Source: Mastigias papua (taxonomy: Eukaryota > Cnidaria > Scyphozoa > Rhizostomeae > Mastigiidae). Taken from it: a stretch of DNA of 64,000 nucleotides. Made by a program: the position numbers and the translations under genes. Under the pieces are notes generated by a model. The model was given only the letters and a program-made list of their open reading frames with translations, made no database searches and had not been told where the DNA came from. This document shows, piece by piece, positions 1 through 10,825 of the stretch. Each line of letters starts with the position of its first letter. The first letter of the stretch is position 1. Location of the stretch: contig OZ025277.1 in assembly GCA_964019165.1 (NCBI GenBank), forward strand, positions 1,511,453-1,575,452, written 5' to 3'.

Positions 1-2900
1 ACATCGGCCTGGAGAAACACATTGTCAGCAAGCTTGCCTTTTATCGGTAAAATCTTACGTATCTTTTAAATCATACGGCGGTTCGTCGGCACATATTGCA
101 AAGTTGGGAAATATCCAACTTGTGTATCTAGCATGCTATTTCAATTTACTGAAGTGCACTCAGGGAAATAGTCAGACATTATACCCAGGTCTTGATCTCA
201 TTCCCCTGTTGTCAACCAGTTTTTATTTTATTCTCATCACCCCCAAAAGCATCATCTCAGCAACGGTCCCGTTACTTCATTTTGGATAGTACACTACACC
301 GCCAGCGGATTTCAATTCATATAGGCTGGAATTTATGTCGATAAGAAAGGTCCGATCCTGAACTCCGAAAGAACGCCCCCTGTTGATATCAGTGATTTTG
401 CATTTTCTGTATACAGTTGACCTTCTCCCATGAAATTGCGAGAGAGGCATTTATGCAATATCCTAAACTGAAAGGGCGCCTTTGCGAACAAAGAAAATTA
501 GGGAAGTTCAAAGGTATGGATAGAATCTTATCGTTAGGGGCAATATTCAACTTGAAGCCTGTTGGAGCATACATGACTACTTTGAATAGCATAGGGTTAG
601 GATTAGAATTTCAAGATATTGCAATTTCAACTAAAAGCTCGATATCCAGAGGGAGCGATTCTCCTGGCAATTTTTGAGATTTTTCATGTGAACTTATAGA
701 TCGCTATCTCAACTTTGTCATAGGTTATATCCAGATCCATACTCCTCAAGAAACCATTTACTCCATATTCGCCTACGTTGTGACGTAATACGGAACATTT
801 CTCGTGCTAATTATATCTTTCTTTATAATAGTTTTTTGCTATTTTCATATCCATGTGACGACATTAATTACCTATCGAAGTTGTCTTTGCAATACGTAAT
901 ATCGTTACATCTTTTTGAATACGTATGCATCTATGATACACGCAAAGAATCATGGTCGTTATCCCATGATTCATTGTCCACATTTCAAATATACTGTATG
1001 GTGAAGTATCCTACTTATCTCCTTTCCAAGACACCCATTTTCTTAAATTTTAAACCGCAGAGAAATTTGAATTCAAGCATTTCGTCTTATCTGGGGATAG
1101 AAACTTGCGATTTTTCAATCTAATCCTACTAAGAGATTTAGCCGCATGAGAGCCAACCAACTCTGTTAGGATTATCAACCTCTAAAGAATTGTGAATCAT
1201 CCTCGATTCAAAGACGTTGCTTGGCCTTTTTCCTACGGGCAAACACGTTCTTTTCGCCCTTGTTATTAAATTTAATTCTTATGCAATCCATTTGTTCACT
1301 TAAAGCAAGATTAGCTTAATATTTAGGGGGCAGCTTTACCGCTTCATTGGCTGTGGCACCCCCTAGTGCTGCGTAGCGTCATTTCATCTGAGTAACGTCA
1401 TTAATTGTAATCCATACTTATTTTCATTTCAGAAACAAGACAGAGAAATATACGGTAACACACCACTCATATAGGAACTATCGCATTCTGCATTGGTATT
1501 TCAGCGAATAGCTTTTTAATGATGCCTTTCCAAAGGGGGACTTTGCACATTGAAACAACTTGCATAACAAAACTATGATCAGTTATCTTTGAAAAGGCAT
1601 GGCCAGACGTTCTAAAGAACTATATAGATGAGCTGACCTTCATGAAAGGAAAATGCCTAATTTCCAATCAGATTCTCTCCCTATTGGCGATATCTTTTTG
1701 TCAAAATGTCGTTTGGTACCACGAGCCAGGTGAAACATCTTTCTGTCAATTCATTTCTTGGCTATCAAAACCGAAGTCATTATCAACCAATGATACCAAT
1801 AAACGGGTGAAATTCCAACTTCAGAACATGAAGGTGCATGCCACTCGGGCTTCAGTTTACCCACCTTATATTCAATTCGATCACTTCGAATGCAGAGGAT
1901 TTGCCATACCCCATGAAATAGGTAACCCGATAAAGAATGCCTTCATTCCTAAGGGCTAAAGTTCATAGGAAACTACTTTACAAGGAATTCTAACGATTCT
2001 ACATATTATTGACTAACTAGATTTAATAAATATTTATTTTACATTGATAGGAACTCCGTGACAAGAGCTATTAATTTCGATTAGAAGATGGTAGTCATAG
2101 ACAGTTCAGCGGCACAAAACGCACTTTTCAAGCACTACATGGCTCTTTTTGAGAATGAAGGACAAATTTCGAGCACGAAGAAAGGCTGATAGCTACTCTA
2201 TCCTAGATCAAATCCAGTTCTCTAAGGGTCTTCAATATTTACCTCAAAGGGAAGATGACACAGGTTGAAAGAAACTTAATTTATGCAGTTTGGAGTAAGA
2301 TCCAACACGCTATGCAAAATTGATTTTCACACCGTCAAACTTGCTGAGCCTATGAGCTTGTTTCAGCCATAACTGCAACAGCGCAATGCAAAAGGAAATA
2401 TTCCAGCCCAAACGACCCGTCTTTGATTGCATTTTCAGACGTATTTGTCAAAGCTCGTTACACTAATCCAGGTAGGTTATAAATTACTCCAGACATCAAT
2501 TCTTTTAAATAATATTCTGTAATAATAAAGCAGGTGGATTTCTAAACGTTAAAGAAACGTATAGTAGCTGAGCAGAAATATGATATATTTGATATGCAAA
2601 GAATTTCTGACCGAATGGAAATCACGTTCTTGCGTTTAGATAATTGATTATCTGATATATCAGTTCTCTGATGTGGTTTCACGGAGTTCATTTAATTGCT
2701 CAATATCCCTGAGCCATAACATAAAGAATACAAAGATGTTATGTACTCTATAGAACTAAATATGTACAACCAGATACCCTAATTAATTTGTTAAATATGG
2801 TATAAATCTTGACAATATAGAGTCTAGGAATTTGCTAGAACTTGATAATTGATCTTGAGTGTTTCTGATTCATTCCGTGTCAAATATACCATAATACCAA
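1..2900. other. Intergenic, no supported gene
   Basis: Several open frames of 60-105 codons occur here (the largest at 1642-1959, plus strand). None shows a recognisable domain, convincing splice sites or biased composition, so they are left out as chance frames. A short stretch near 1325-1372 has G-runs and C-runs like the ends of the small inverted-repeat elements elsewhere in the window, but no complete element can be drawn. Confidence 0.6.
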
Positions 2901-2917
2901 TACAATTTAAAAGGCTA

Positions 2918-3928
2918 TCATACATAGAATACTATACAGCCATAGTCTTCACAGCTTTTTGATATACCGTTGTTTTCTTGTAAGATTTCATCTGTGCTTA
3001 TTGTATGTACACCCGTGAAGCATGGCCCACAGTTGTATTTTTTATTTAAGCTCTCTTTATATTTCCATTTTCCCTCTATTCTAAACACGCTGCCACATCT
3101 TTCACAAGCAAAATCTGCGCCCATTTCATCTTCAGATATCGTCATAACATCATCCTTTTGATGGTATAGTTCACAGGTTTTTTCACCGTGTTTCGGATCG
3201 TATTCCTTGTGACATCTTACGCAATGTAGCGTTTCGCCTTTGAATCTTTTCTTCGGTAACAGTGTCCCCAAAGCTTGTATCGTAGTACTGTCCTTCTGCT
3301 CTAGTTTCCTTTTCAGGTAGTTATGCAGCCGTTTTGGGTCAATGCTGTTCAGAACTGTAGTCAGCCTGCTATGATCGTGCGAAAGATCACCTTCCAAAGA
3401 CGACTCATCGCTGCAGATGCTACTTGATACAGACAGAGTAAGTAACTTCTTCGACACGTTATTCATGCCGCTTTCTATCGTGTCTTCAGTTAGTTCGTCA
3501 CATTTTTCAATCGAGTCTCTCTTTGTATCATCTTGGGCATAATATTCCCCATCTGTGTCTTCATCTATCGGGTGATCTTCTGGTATGTACTCTCTGACTG
3601 TATTTCCTATGCGTTTTTCCTCTGAAAATGCTTCCAAGTATCCACTCTCTTCTAGGTCGATCTGCGATAACTGGTATGCATTCCCGGTTGAAAAACTCTT
3701 CCTGAGTCGAACTTTGCTTTGCTGTATAAGATTACTGTCTTCTTCCTTGGAGCCTCTCCTCAACTGAAGCTTCACCAGGCTCCTTCTCCTCGTCATAATG
3801 CGATTAACTATGCCTTCACGGCTACTGTAGAGTCTGTCTAAATAATTCTTGCTCACCAACTTCCGATTCCCCATCACGTTTTGTAGTTCACATGAGTATG
3901 CGGTCGGCCCGTCTCCACTCCATTCCAT
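2918..3928 (-). CDS. Uncharacterised acidic protein with C-terminal Cys/His (zinc-binding-like) cluster
   Basis: A single open frame encodes 336 residues, by far the longest non-repetitive frame in the window. The start ATG at 3928 is preceded in frame by a stop at 3937-3935, so the frame is complete as it stands. Residues 1-100 are basic to mixed, with RRR runs near 47-49. Residues 100-180 are rich in Asp, Glu and Ser and look disordered. The C-terminal third holds an ordered cluster: C236-x2-C239-H, then DP, C252-x3-H256, then C275-x2-C278 and C300-x2-C303 with H308. This spacing fits two zinc sites, but I cannot name a family. There is no signal peptide or membrane segment, so a nuclear or cytosolic protein is inferred. 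An intronless gene or a retrocopy are both possible. Certainty is high that it is coding and low on function. Confidence 0.72.
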   Translation of the reverse strand: MEWSGDGPTAYSCELQNVMGNRKLVSKNYLDRLYSSREGIVNRIMTRRRSLVKLQLRRGSKEEDSNLIQQSKVRLRKSFSTGNAYQLSQIDLEESGYLEAFSEEKRIGNTVREYIPEDHPIDEDTDGEYYAQDDTKRDSIEKCDELTEDTIESGMNNVSKKLLTLSVSSSICSDESSLEGDLSHDHSRLTTVLNSIDPKRLHNYLKRKLEQKDSTTIQALGTLLPKKRFKGETLHCVRCHKEYDPKHGEKTCELYHQKDDVMTISEDEMGADFACERCGSVFRIEGKWKYKESLNKKYNCGPCFTGVHTISTDEILQENNGISKSCEDYGCIVFYV

Positions 3929-3939
3929 AATGAACTATT

Positions 3940-5140
3940 TTCAAGGTTCTAATAACTTGTAGTGTGAATACCCTTCGCTCTATTACACGATACTTCCTCA
4001 ATCAATCAAGGCTTGAAATTCATGCAACCACAGCCCTTCTGACAATGGACGTCTCGCGAATGTTGCACTGTGGAAGTGAATACGCTTCTATATTGCCAAG
4101 CGCCAGTCTTCCAAATCATTCTATTATTAAGGACGTTATTGTTCATTACGTAGAAGCAATGCTATGTATGTAGTCTTTTCAAATATTGTGGGCACATGTC
4201 CTTATCTACTTTACATAGGCAAATGCACTAATTGTGACGAAACAGCAGGTCGGAGATTTATGTAAATGTTTCCACTGTTTTTCATTTACCTTCATCAATT
4301 TATAAGATTAACGTGGAAAATCAACTCGGAAAAAGTTAAAAGGTATTAATTATTCGCTTCTAATTCGACAGCGAAGCTGAACGTGAAGGAGGCCACATAT
4401 GATTTAACGGCACAAAGAACTCTATGGCCCATAGAATTTTGCATGCCCTGATTGTTATCTCGGTAATTCGACCCTTTGGCTGTTGCGCAAAACTCACAAT
4501 CAACTGTGCAGGGCTGCACGCGTCCCCAGATATTTCAGAATAGGCGGTTATTCTATATTTGTATGAAAAATACTATTTTTGTTTGCCGGCATGCAAAGCG
4601 AATGTGGAGGCGACGCCAAATTTATACAAATTGCCCGTGTAACGATTCCTGCAGTTAATCCACATTGTCCGCAGAACAGGATAAAATAAGCATGTTTGTG
4701 GCTGAATTCTGATCTCTTTTTATAAGCATTTTGAGTCTATTCTGAGGTATTTCCTACGTACCTCCCTGCACGGTAAGTATAGAGAACAGCAAAATGCAGG
4801 TAAACATTTTTAAGCTGCTATCCCAAACTTTGTAATGGGATGATAATTGCTATGATATGGTTCGCAATCAGAACCTGAACCGTATAGTTATTCTGCTGTG
4901 TAGTGAAATGTAATTTCACGATGTGCCTAGTATTTGAGTTCATTCTATACTAATATTCATCAGTTATTTCAATATTCATCAGATATTTCAATATTCTTTC
5001 GCTATTTAGTTTATCCCCTCATTACTCCTTTCTCTAACCACTTTGCCATAATATTAATTAGTAACTATTAGGCTTATGCACTAATTAACTGATTATTGTT
5101 CACTATGTAGGTATAGACGATAGCATTGATTTTAGAGGAG
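3940..5140. other. Intergenic, no supported gene
   Basis: AT-rich sequence upstream of the minus-strand gene at 2918-3928. It would contain that gene's promoter, but no clear TATA box or other element could be assigned. Short open frames here have no recognisable content. Confidence 0.5.
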
Positions 5141-5146
5141 AGATTT

Positions 5147-5245
5147 TAGTGAAAGTGCGGGAAAATAATTGACCCGAGCAGGATCCGAACTCGTCACGTT
5201 CCACTTTGTACGTCGAGTGCATGCCCTTCGCGAGTGGGGGACGTC
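5147..5245 (-). repeat. tRNA-derived SINE, partial copy
   Basis: Read on the minus strand, this contains a tRNA-like 3' half with a B-box (GAGTTCGGATCC, about 5195-5184). It is followed by a tail matching the tail of the SINE at 8347-8532 (TTATTTTC, then C/T, then CGCACTTTCAC). The anticodon-arm region (GCAC..GACGTACA) also matches. Divergence is higher in the D-arm. It is a truncated relic with no sign of a functional tRNA. Confidence 0.7.
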
Positions 5246-5249
5246 ACAT

Positions 5250-6510
5250 CCCCCAGGAAAAACACTTAGTGTGCAAGCTTCCCATTTTGTAGGCAAATCC
5301 TTTGATTTTCGTTAAATATTGCGACTTGAAAATGATTTGAAATAGTCCTTTACATAATAGGAAACTACAAATTAGTGTTTTGGACAAATTGGAGCCTTTT
5401 CACGTGCAGTTTTTGCAATTGAACTGTACTTAATTAATTTACATGTCAAATTTTTTTAGTAATTTTTTTCAACTTTTCAACTTTTTTCAACTTCAGTTTT
5501 TTAGTCATTTGCGCTCCACCCATGACTTCTTATGAGAGATTGCAGAGAACACCTAGGATGAAATTTTTTGTGTTTGTGAACATCAGTTCCTAAGTAAGCA
5601 ATTAATCTAAGGTAGCAATTTGAAGAAAATCTGTTCTTAGGAAGCACTGTAAAATGTTCAGAACAGGAGAAATTGAACTGTTTGCTCTGAGCATTGTTTT
5701 ATTCCAAACAGGAGTCAAAGAATATCAAAAATTTCTGTATATATCGATAGATTTTCACAATATCTACATCAATTTACATGATTCTAGGCTTGAGCAATCC
5801 ATTTTTGGCATTTACATCTTCATGACATACTGAATTTGCCTAAAATCAGACATTTTTACGACCTTTTGGTATCATTTAATCCAATTCATCCCTTTTAAGA
5901 AACATGCAAATATGAGTCGAACCTGGCTGTTTCTTAATATTTTTATATTTTCAACCTGTAAGCTTTCTTTTTCATATTTCTGAAAAATTCACTCAATGTT
6001 AGATTTCAAGCCGATGTAACCTCCTTTATCCAGTTTTTGGAACGTGGCAAATAGTAAACAAAGGTGATCTGTATTAGACAATGTCAAAAGTACCTTTCCA
6101 TTTGATTTAAGGTGCTTTAGTGGGGTCAACTTCATCAACTGGCATTACAGTGGAAAAGTGACAAGCATTCAGCTATAAGCCTAAGTTTTCTTATAGAATG
6201 CAAAAGTAGATAGTCTCCTGAACCCAACTTCAGGCATGTTGTTGAGTAGATCTCCCATTAAATGGGTGTTGTTTCAAGTGAACCAATGTTTGCAGAAGTT
6301 AACACAGAGTTTAAAAATTAAAAAAGTTACATTAAAAATTAAAAAATTAAAAGTTAAATTAAAAAAAAGTAAAGCCAATCCAAATACAGTACCACAAGCG
6401 AAATAGAAGAGGCCCCTGTTTTATACCACAAGACTGATTTGAATCGTTATTTTCTATTTTGACTTGTTGATTCAGATTTTAAATAGCCCATTGCATTCTC
6501 GTTTCTAATA
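5250..6510. other. AT-rich intergenic DNA
   Basis: No gene is visible. Poly-T and poly-A rich stretches lie at about 5440-5510 and 6300-6370 (runs of TTTTTCAAC and of AAAAATTAA type). They are simple low-complexity sequence. Confidence 0.5.
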
Positions 6511-6589
6511 GCGTGTTTGTACCTATTTGAGCAAAACTCATATTTGGGCCCAATGCTCCCTAAAAATTGGAAAATTTTGTCAGATTTTA

Positions 6590-7075
6590 TTGCCTTACAT
6601 GTACTGAGAATTTTAAGAAGTGTTGTATTTCCCACTGCAACATACGGTTGTGAGGCATGGACGATCAACAACACAGATAGCAGACAGATAACAGCCTTTG
6701 AAATGAAATGCTACAGAAAACTGTTGAGGATATCATGGACAGAAAAGATATCAAATGAAACAGTCCTGTCTAGACTTGGAATCAAAGCCCCAACACTCTT
6801 GCAAAAAATCAAAAAACTAAAACTGGTATACTTTGGTCACATAAAGCGCCATGAATCACTGGAAAAGCATATTCTAGAGGCGAAAATAGAGGGCCGAAGA
6901 GGAAGAGGAAGACCTGCGAGGAGATGGGAACAGGACATAGAGGAATGGATGGGAACTACAACAACACAGGCTGGAAGATTGGCGGAGGACCGTTCGTTGT
7001 TTCGTAGGAACGTTCAAGAGGCAACGTCCTGTAAGAGGATTAGCTGACAGAAAGAGAGAGAGAGAACTTCACTAA
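6590..7075 (+). mobile_element. 5'-truncated LINE: C-terminal end of ORF2 reverse transcriptase
   Basis: The open frame 6517-7047 carries the C-terminal part of a non-LTR retrotransposon ORF2. It includes the conserved block YGCEAWTI, then LLRISWTEKISNETVL, FGHIKRHE and the basic stretch EGRRGRGRPARRWEQDIEEW. This is the region that follows the reverse-transcriptase catalytic core in the endonuclease-RT elements common in invertebrate genomes. The catalytic RT motifs are absent, so the copy is 5'-truncated, typical of incomplete target-primed reverse transcription. The frame is intact to its stop, and a short GA-rich stretch follows at about 7050. The same C-terminal block occurs in the LINE at 59.3-61.3 kb, which is related but distinct. 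Confidence 0.85.
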
Positions 7076-7180
7076 TATATTTCTAACTGCCCCTATGTTT
7101 GCCAGTTTGCATACGGGGGCTATCTATCGATGGGACAACGATGGTCCCCTAATGTGGGCAGTCCCCTCGCAACAAGCCCG

Positions 7181-7365
7181 ATGCACATTGCGATGGAGCT
7201 GCGATACCTCCCATATTCAAATTAGCGAAGTGAGGAGCAATGCGAGCAGATGACTCACCCTTCAGCAAAAATTTGAAAGCGTGATCCAATAGCTCAATGG
7301 CTCAGCGTTTGGCGTATTAAGTCTAGGGTTACGAATTCGTATCACACTCGGGTGACTTATTATCA
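7181..7365 (+). repeat. tRNA-derived SINE, diverged copy
   Basis: This aligns along its length with the SINE at 8347-8532. Both start with GCACATTGCG.TGGAGCTGCGAT, share a middle block ending in GAGCA.ATGAC..ACCCTT.AGCAA, and then have a tRNA-like section (CAATAGCTCAATGGCTCAG as A-box region, TTACGAATTC as decayed B-box). The tail here is degraded. The head upstream of the tRNA-like part is shared, so this is one composite element and not a tRNA pseudogene. Confidence 0.75.
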
Positions 7366-7404
7366 ACATTAGCAGAAGTCGCTGCTGAGTTCAGATGTTG
7401 TTGT

Positions 7405-7480
7405 AGCCATTAATCAATCAAATCAGACAATCAGTCAGTCAATCAGTCAACTAATCAATCAATCTATCGATCATTGCAGA
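7405..7480. repeat. Imperfect (AATC)n simple repeat
   Basis: A run of CAATCA, CAGTCA and AATCAATC units directly downstream of the SINE copy. It may be the expanded A/T-rich tail of that element. Confidence 0.6.
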
Positions 7481-8195
7481 TCTTAACTAGCATTTCAGAA
7501 TTAAGATATGGAATGAAATAAAGTCAAAGAAGCACATGTGTAAAACTAATAACAGGCAATACATTGACAATCAAAACATCAAACAATTTGAATAAAGGAA
7601 TTGCTGTCGCCATAAACAATCACTTGTATAGGTATAGCTAGAAATCTGCTTTTGTTGTGTCTCTCCAACCACATTGAGGCTTTGTTCATTCTTACAAAGC
7701 AATCTTTGACGAGGCCGATTATTACGCATTGATTTTGTTTCGAACTCTATCACGGCAAAGTATTTTATGCACTCTCTATTATCAAATTAACAGGAGTCAC
7801 GCTACGCAAAATACTCATGAAATTTAGTGAAAATAGGATGCAAGAGCTACCATACTCTTCATTGTTCTCTTTGTTGGTAAAATTTCAGGCTTCAGACCTT
7901 TTCTTTATTATGTATACAACTTACACATTAACGAATAAAAGTTGAAGGCAACAATTGCTTTGATATTGTGAAATACTGATATATCTTATATCAAGACAGG
8001 CCCATTTCACAAGTCATGACCAGGAGTGGCGCTAGCTATCACACACGGGAGAGATGTGGGCAGGTCACGCCCTTTTGGGACCACGCCCTCCAGTAAAGCA
8101 TATAACCAATTTCTCAACTAAAGGGTGCCAAAAACTGCAATTTTATGACAAACCAAAGTAATTATACCATACTAGAAATTTCCCACCTCCTCAAA
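7481..8195. other. Intergenic, no supported gene
   Basis: No coding signal or recognisable repeat was found. GC content rises locally near 8020-8095. Confidence 0.45.
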
Positions 8196-8199
8196 CATT

Positions 8200-8256
8200 T
8201 GGGGGGACATGTCCCCCATTTCCCTGTGAAGGTAACTGGGGAACATGTCCCCCAGT
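8200..8256. repeat. Two G/C-rich palindromes (GGGGGACATGTCCCCC type)
   Basis: A perfect 16-bp palindrome lies at 8202-8217 and a near-identical one (CTGGGGAACATGTCCCCCAG) at 8236-8255. Paired G/C palindromes of this sort are usual at the ends of small non-autonomous DNA elements, but no complete element could be bounded here. Confidence 0.55.
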
Positions 8257-8346
8257 TCCCTGAGACGCTGCTTCCAGTCATGACAAAAAGAAGCACTGGC
8301 TACAGCTTTCATGTTATTAACTCAATAAATGTTTTTTCTGCACATT

Positions 8347-8532
8347 GCACATTGCGGTGGAGCTGCGATGGCTCCCCTGTGCAAATTGTTTAAGAGAGAG
8401 GCGGTACGAGCAAATGACCTACCCTTGAGCAACGATTTGGACCGATAGCTCAGTTGGTAGAGCACTGACGTACACTGTCAGGGGTCGCGAGTTCGAATCC
8501 CGCTCGGGTCGGTTATTTTCTCGCACTTTCAC
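8347..8532 (+). repeat. tRNA-derived SINE, best-preserved copy
   Basis: This is a composite element of about 186 bp. A roughly 93-bp head (GCACATTGCGGTGGAGCTGC...) is shared with the copy at 7181. It is followed by a 75-nt tRNA-like body (8440-8514) and a short tail (TATTTTCTCGCACTTTCAC) shared with the minus-strand copy at 5147. The tRNA-like body keeps Pol III box A (TAGCTCAGTTGG) and box B (GAGTTCGAATCC). Having the head upstream of the tRNA-like part is unusual, because most SINEs start with the tRNA part. Confidence 0.8.
8440..8514 (+). other. tRNA-like body of the SINE (anticodon position ACA)
   Basis: It folds by eye into a cloverleaf. The acceptor GACCGAT pairs with GTCGGTT (two G-T pairs), the D-arm holds AGCTCAGTTGGTAGAGC, the anticodon stem is CTGAC/GTCAG with loop GTACACT, and the T-arm is GCGAG/CTCGG-like with TTCGAAT. 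The anticodon position reads ACA, which is not used by a normal eukaryotic tRNA for Cys (GCA). Because the same body sits inside a repeated element in three places, I call it SINE and not a tRNA gene. Confidence 0.6.
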
Positions 8533-8576
8533 TTTTCAAATGTCTTTTCATAAGAAAGTTGTGTAAAAGATGGAGT

Positions 8577-8868
8577 AGTACTCAACTGCTCAAAAATTAA
8601 GAAAATTGATAGGTCATACACCTTTAAAATTCTGATCATTCTCGCAGGACCATCATCCCTTTACTTAATTTGTATAGACATCGTGTGTTAATCTATGCAT
8701 TACAGTTTTATTTTTGTGCAGTACGTGTCTGTGAATCACTTTGTGCTACGCAAGCTCGAACGAACATTCTTGCCAAGAAGGTCCTTAAAATGTTTCAGTA
8801 CTGAGATCATGGAAGAATAAAAAGGTTGTAGTACTGGGCGAAAAAACTTTCTTATAAAAAACGTGTAG
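8577..8868 (+). repeat. Dispersed ~300-bp repeat family 1, copy a
   Basis: Non-coding repeat beginning AGTACTCAACTGCTCAAAAA and ending GTACTGGGCGAAAAAACTTT followed by CTTATAAAA. It aligns end to end with copies at 12252-12558 (minus), 18566-18842 (plus) and 53173-53400 (minus). Shared inner blocks are TTGATA..., TTACTTAATTTGTATA, CATTCTTGCCAAGAAGGTC and TTTCAGTACTGA. The class is unknown and no open frame is present. Confidence 0.75.
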
Positions 8869-9861
8869 TCTATCGCTCAACCATCGAATGCCCTGTTCAC
8901 TTTTTCACACAATTTTTTTGATGCACTTCCCAATTATATTAAAATAACGGTACAGTATATGTGAAATTTTTTAAGGCTATCTGTATTAATATTTGCTAGG
9001 TATAGTTCTTTCTCAGGCATGTTGCTAAGGCAGAGTTGATAGGGCAAAGAAAAAGAGAACTCTTAACTAGGGAACACAATATTGCATATCTCAGCTGGAT
9101 ACCACAACAAAATACTTACCAATTTTGGTCCCACATGTGTTTTTGTTCTAGAAACTAGCAATTGTTCGCAAGATATATTATTAATTACATACCACACAGC
9201 ACACTTGTTAACATGTTCCGGAGGAAGCAATTAGTAAGGTATGTTTACTACACTTTGTAATAATTTAATGAGATTCTGTCTATTGTCTAACCCGATATCA
9301 CATGGCAAGGCGCATATTTATAACAGAACATTTATACGTAAGCACTGATAGGAAAAATCCATTCATTTGCCATTAGGTATATAGATACCAATTACCAAAC
9401 AATAGGATGGGTCCTAAACTCTCTTTAAACGCATGTCCAGATTCAAGAGTTCAAGAGGTGTCTATAAAGGTCTTTGTTTCGATAACGCTTGACAGTGTTA
9501 GACCGTAGCAATTGTACAATACGGTAATGAGCAGAAATATTTTTATCAAATTAAGCTATTTGTTATCTACTGCTCAAATGAGGTCACCAAGGCTTTCAGT
9601 TGTATCCTACTTATCTTAATTCATCTTGTCAGCACGATATTCTTTGTTTTAATTCTCAACCAATTACAGTTGACCTAATATCAACAGCTCGTTGAACGAA
9701 GAATTTGTATCTATTCTAATAACGTTTCATCATTATCGATGTTAGCTAAGTGTGACGTGGCATTCTTGAGTTGAAATCTTTTGTGTATAAAAGCAATTAC
9801 CCTTTCCTTATTTATCCTTGCTTACATCAGCTTTCTTAGTCAGCATTCTTTCTGAAATAGT
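8869..9861. other. Intergenic, no supported gene
   Basis: No recognisable coding or repeat content. Confidence 0.45.
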
Positions 9862-10009
9862 CAGGGACGCCTATGCTGGGGGCAGAGGGGGGCAGCTGCC
9901 CCTCCTGCTCTTTCCAAGGACTTAATTATTTTAGTGCAAAAATGTTTGTAATGTGCCCTCAATAGGAACCTTGCCCCCCCTGCCCGCGGTGCGGGCAAGC
10001 GTGCCTGGA
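9862..10009. mobile_element. Possible short inverted-repeat element (MITE-like)
   Basis: The left end (GGGACGCCTATGCTGGGGGC, then AGAGGGGGGCA) and the reverse complement of the right end (CCAGGCACGCTTGCCCGC, then ACCGCGGGCAGGGGGGGCA) form an imperfect inverted repeat of about 35 bp around an AT-rich centre. There is no open frame. The arms are too diverged for a firm class. Confidence 0.4.
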
Positions 10010-10825
10010 TTCAGTTATGAAGATCTGCCTGGGTATGCTTCAACTCCAGCCTTTCTGTTCTCTTATATTTTCAGTGCTCTTGCATTCAATTGTTCAAAAA
10101 TACACACTTTGGGTCCAATTTCTTCCAATTCTTTCATGAATTTGCCGTATATTTCTTTGCCATATAATTTATATAAAAATTAGATGAAGAAATCCCTGCC
10201 ATCATCAGACATGCACTTGGATAATTTCGCCTGGGGGTGGGGAGCGTTAAGAAACAAAGTGACCAATTGTTTCCTTTTTTGACAAAATGTTTTCCACAAG
10301 AGAAGGAAGAATGATCATAGTTGCTAGTAACAGAAAGTGGCTTGCTATGTCACACAAAGAGAATTGACTATGGCCAACCATGGCTTACACAATAAGCGAT
10401 TTGTAGGTTGAAATTTGGTGAAATTTCCAAATGAATGCCCGGTGTCCTACTACATGACAAACATTCTCAAGTTTCCTAGGCATTAGGGGGAGGGGGACCG
10501 GTGGACGTAACGCCTCACCCTACAGTTTCACCTTCACAAACAATCGTTACAAAATTAGGCTGTTTTGCTGATAGACTAATTGCGAAGAGGTAAGGATAGG
10601 AAGGATCCATGCAGGATAACATAGATTGTAAGAAAGCTTTGTTTGTAGCAATGTAATGAAGAGACGTAGAGGACAGCATGTTTTGCAAAAGCTTTGCTTA
10701 TTGAATCTTCTCCAGATAAAGGACAAGTTTTCACATTTTCAGGGTATTTTATTCAATATTTAGTTACACATTTAAGACGGCACGTGGCTCCAGTGCAATC
10801 CTTCTGGTTCTTAAGTTTCTGCATC
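10010..10825. other. Intergenic, no supported gene
   Basis: No recognisable coding content. Confidence 0.4.

Noticed and set aside
1642..1959. 105-codon plus-strand frame with a hydrophobic start
   Set aside because: It is not long enough to exceed chance in AT-rich DNA and shows no recognisable motif.
2918..3928. Last exon of the 40-54 kb gene
   Set aside because: A phase-compatible AG exists before the ATG, but it lacks a pyrimidine tract. The intron would be 36 kb and span the GT31 gene and the satellite.
8440..8514. Functional tRNA gene
   Set aside because: It is embedded in a SINE present three times, has anticodon ACA, and lacks an independent context.
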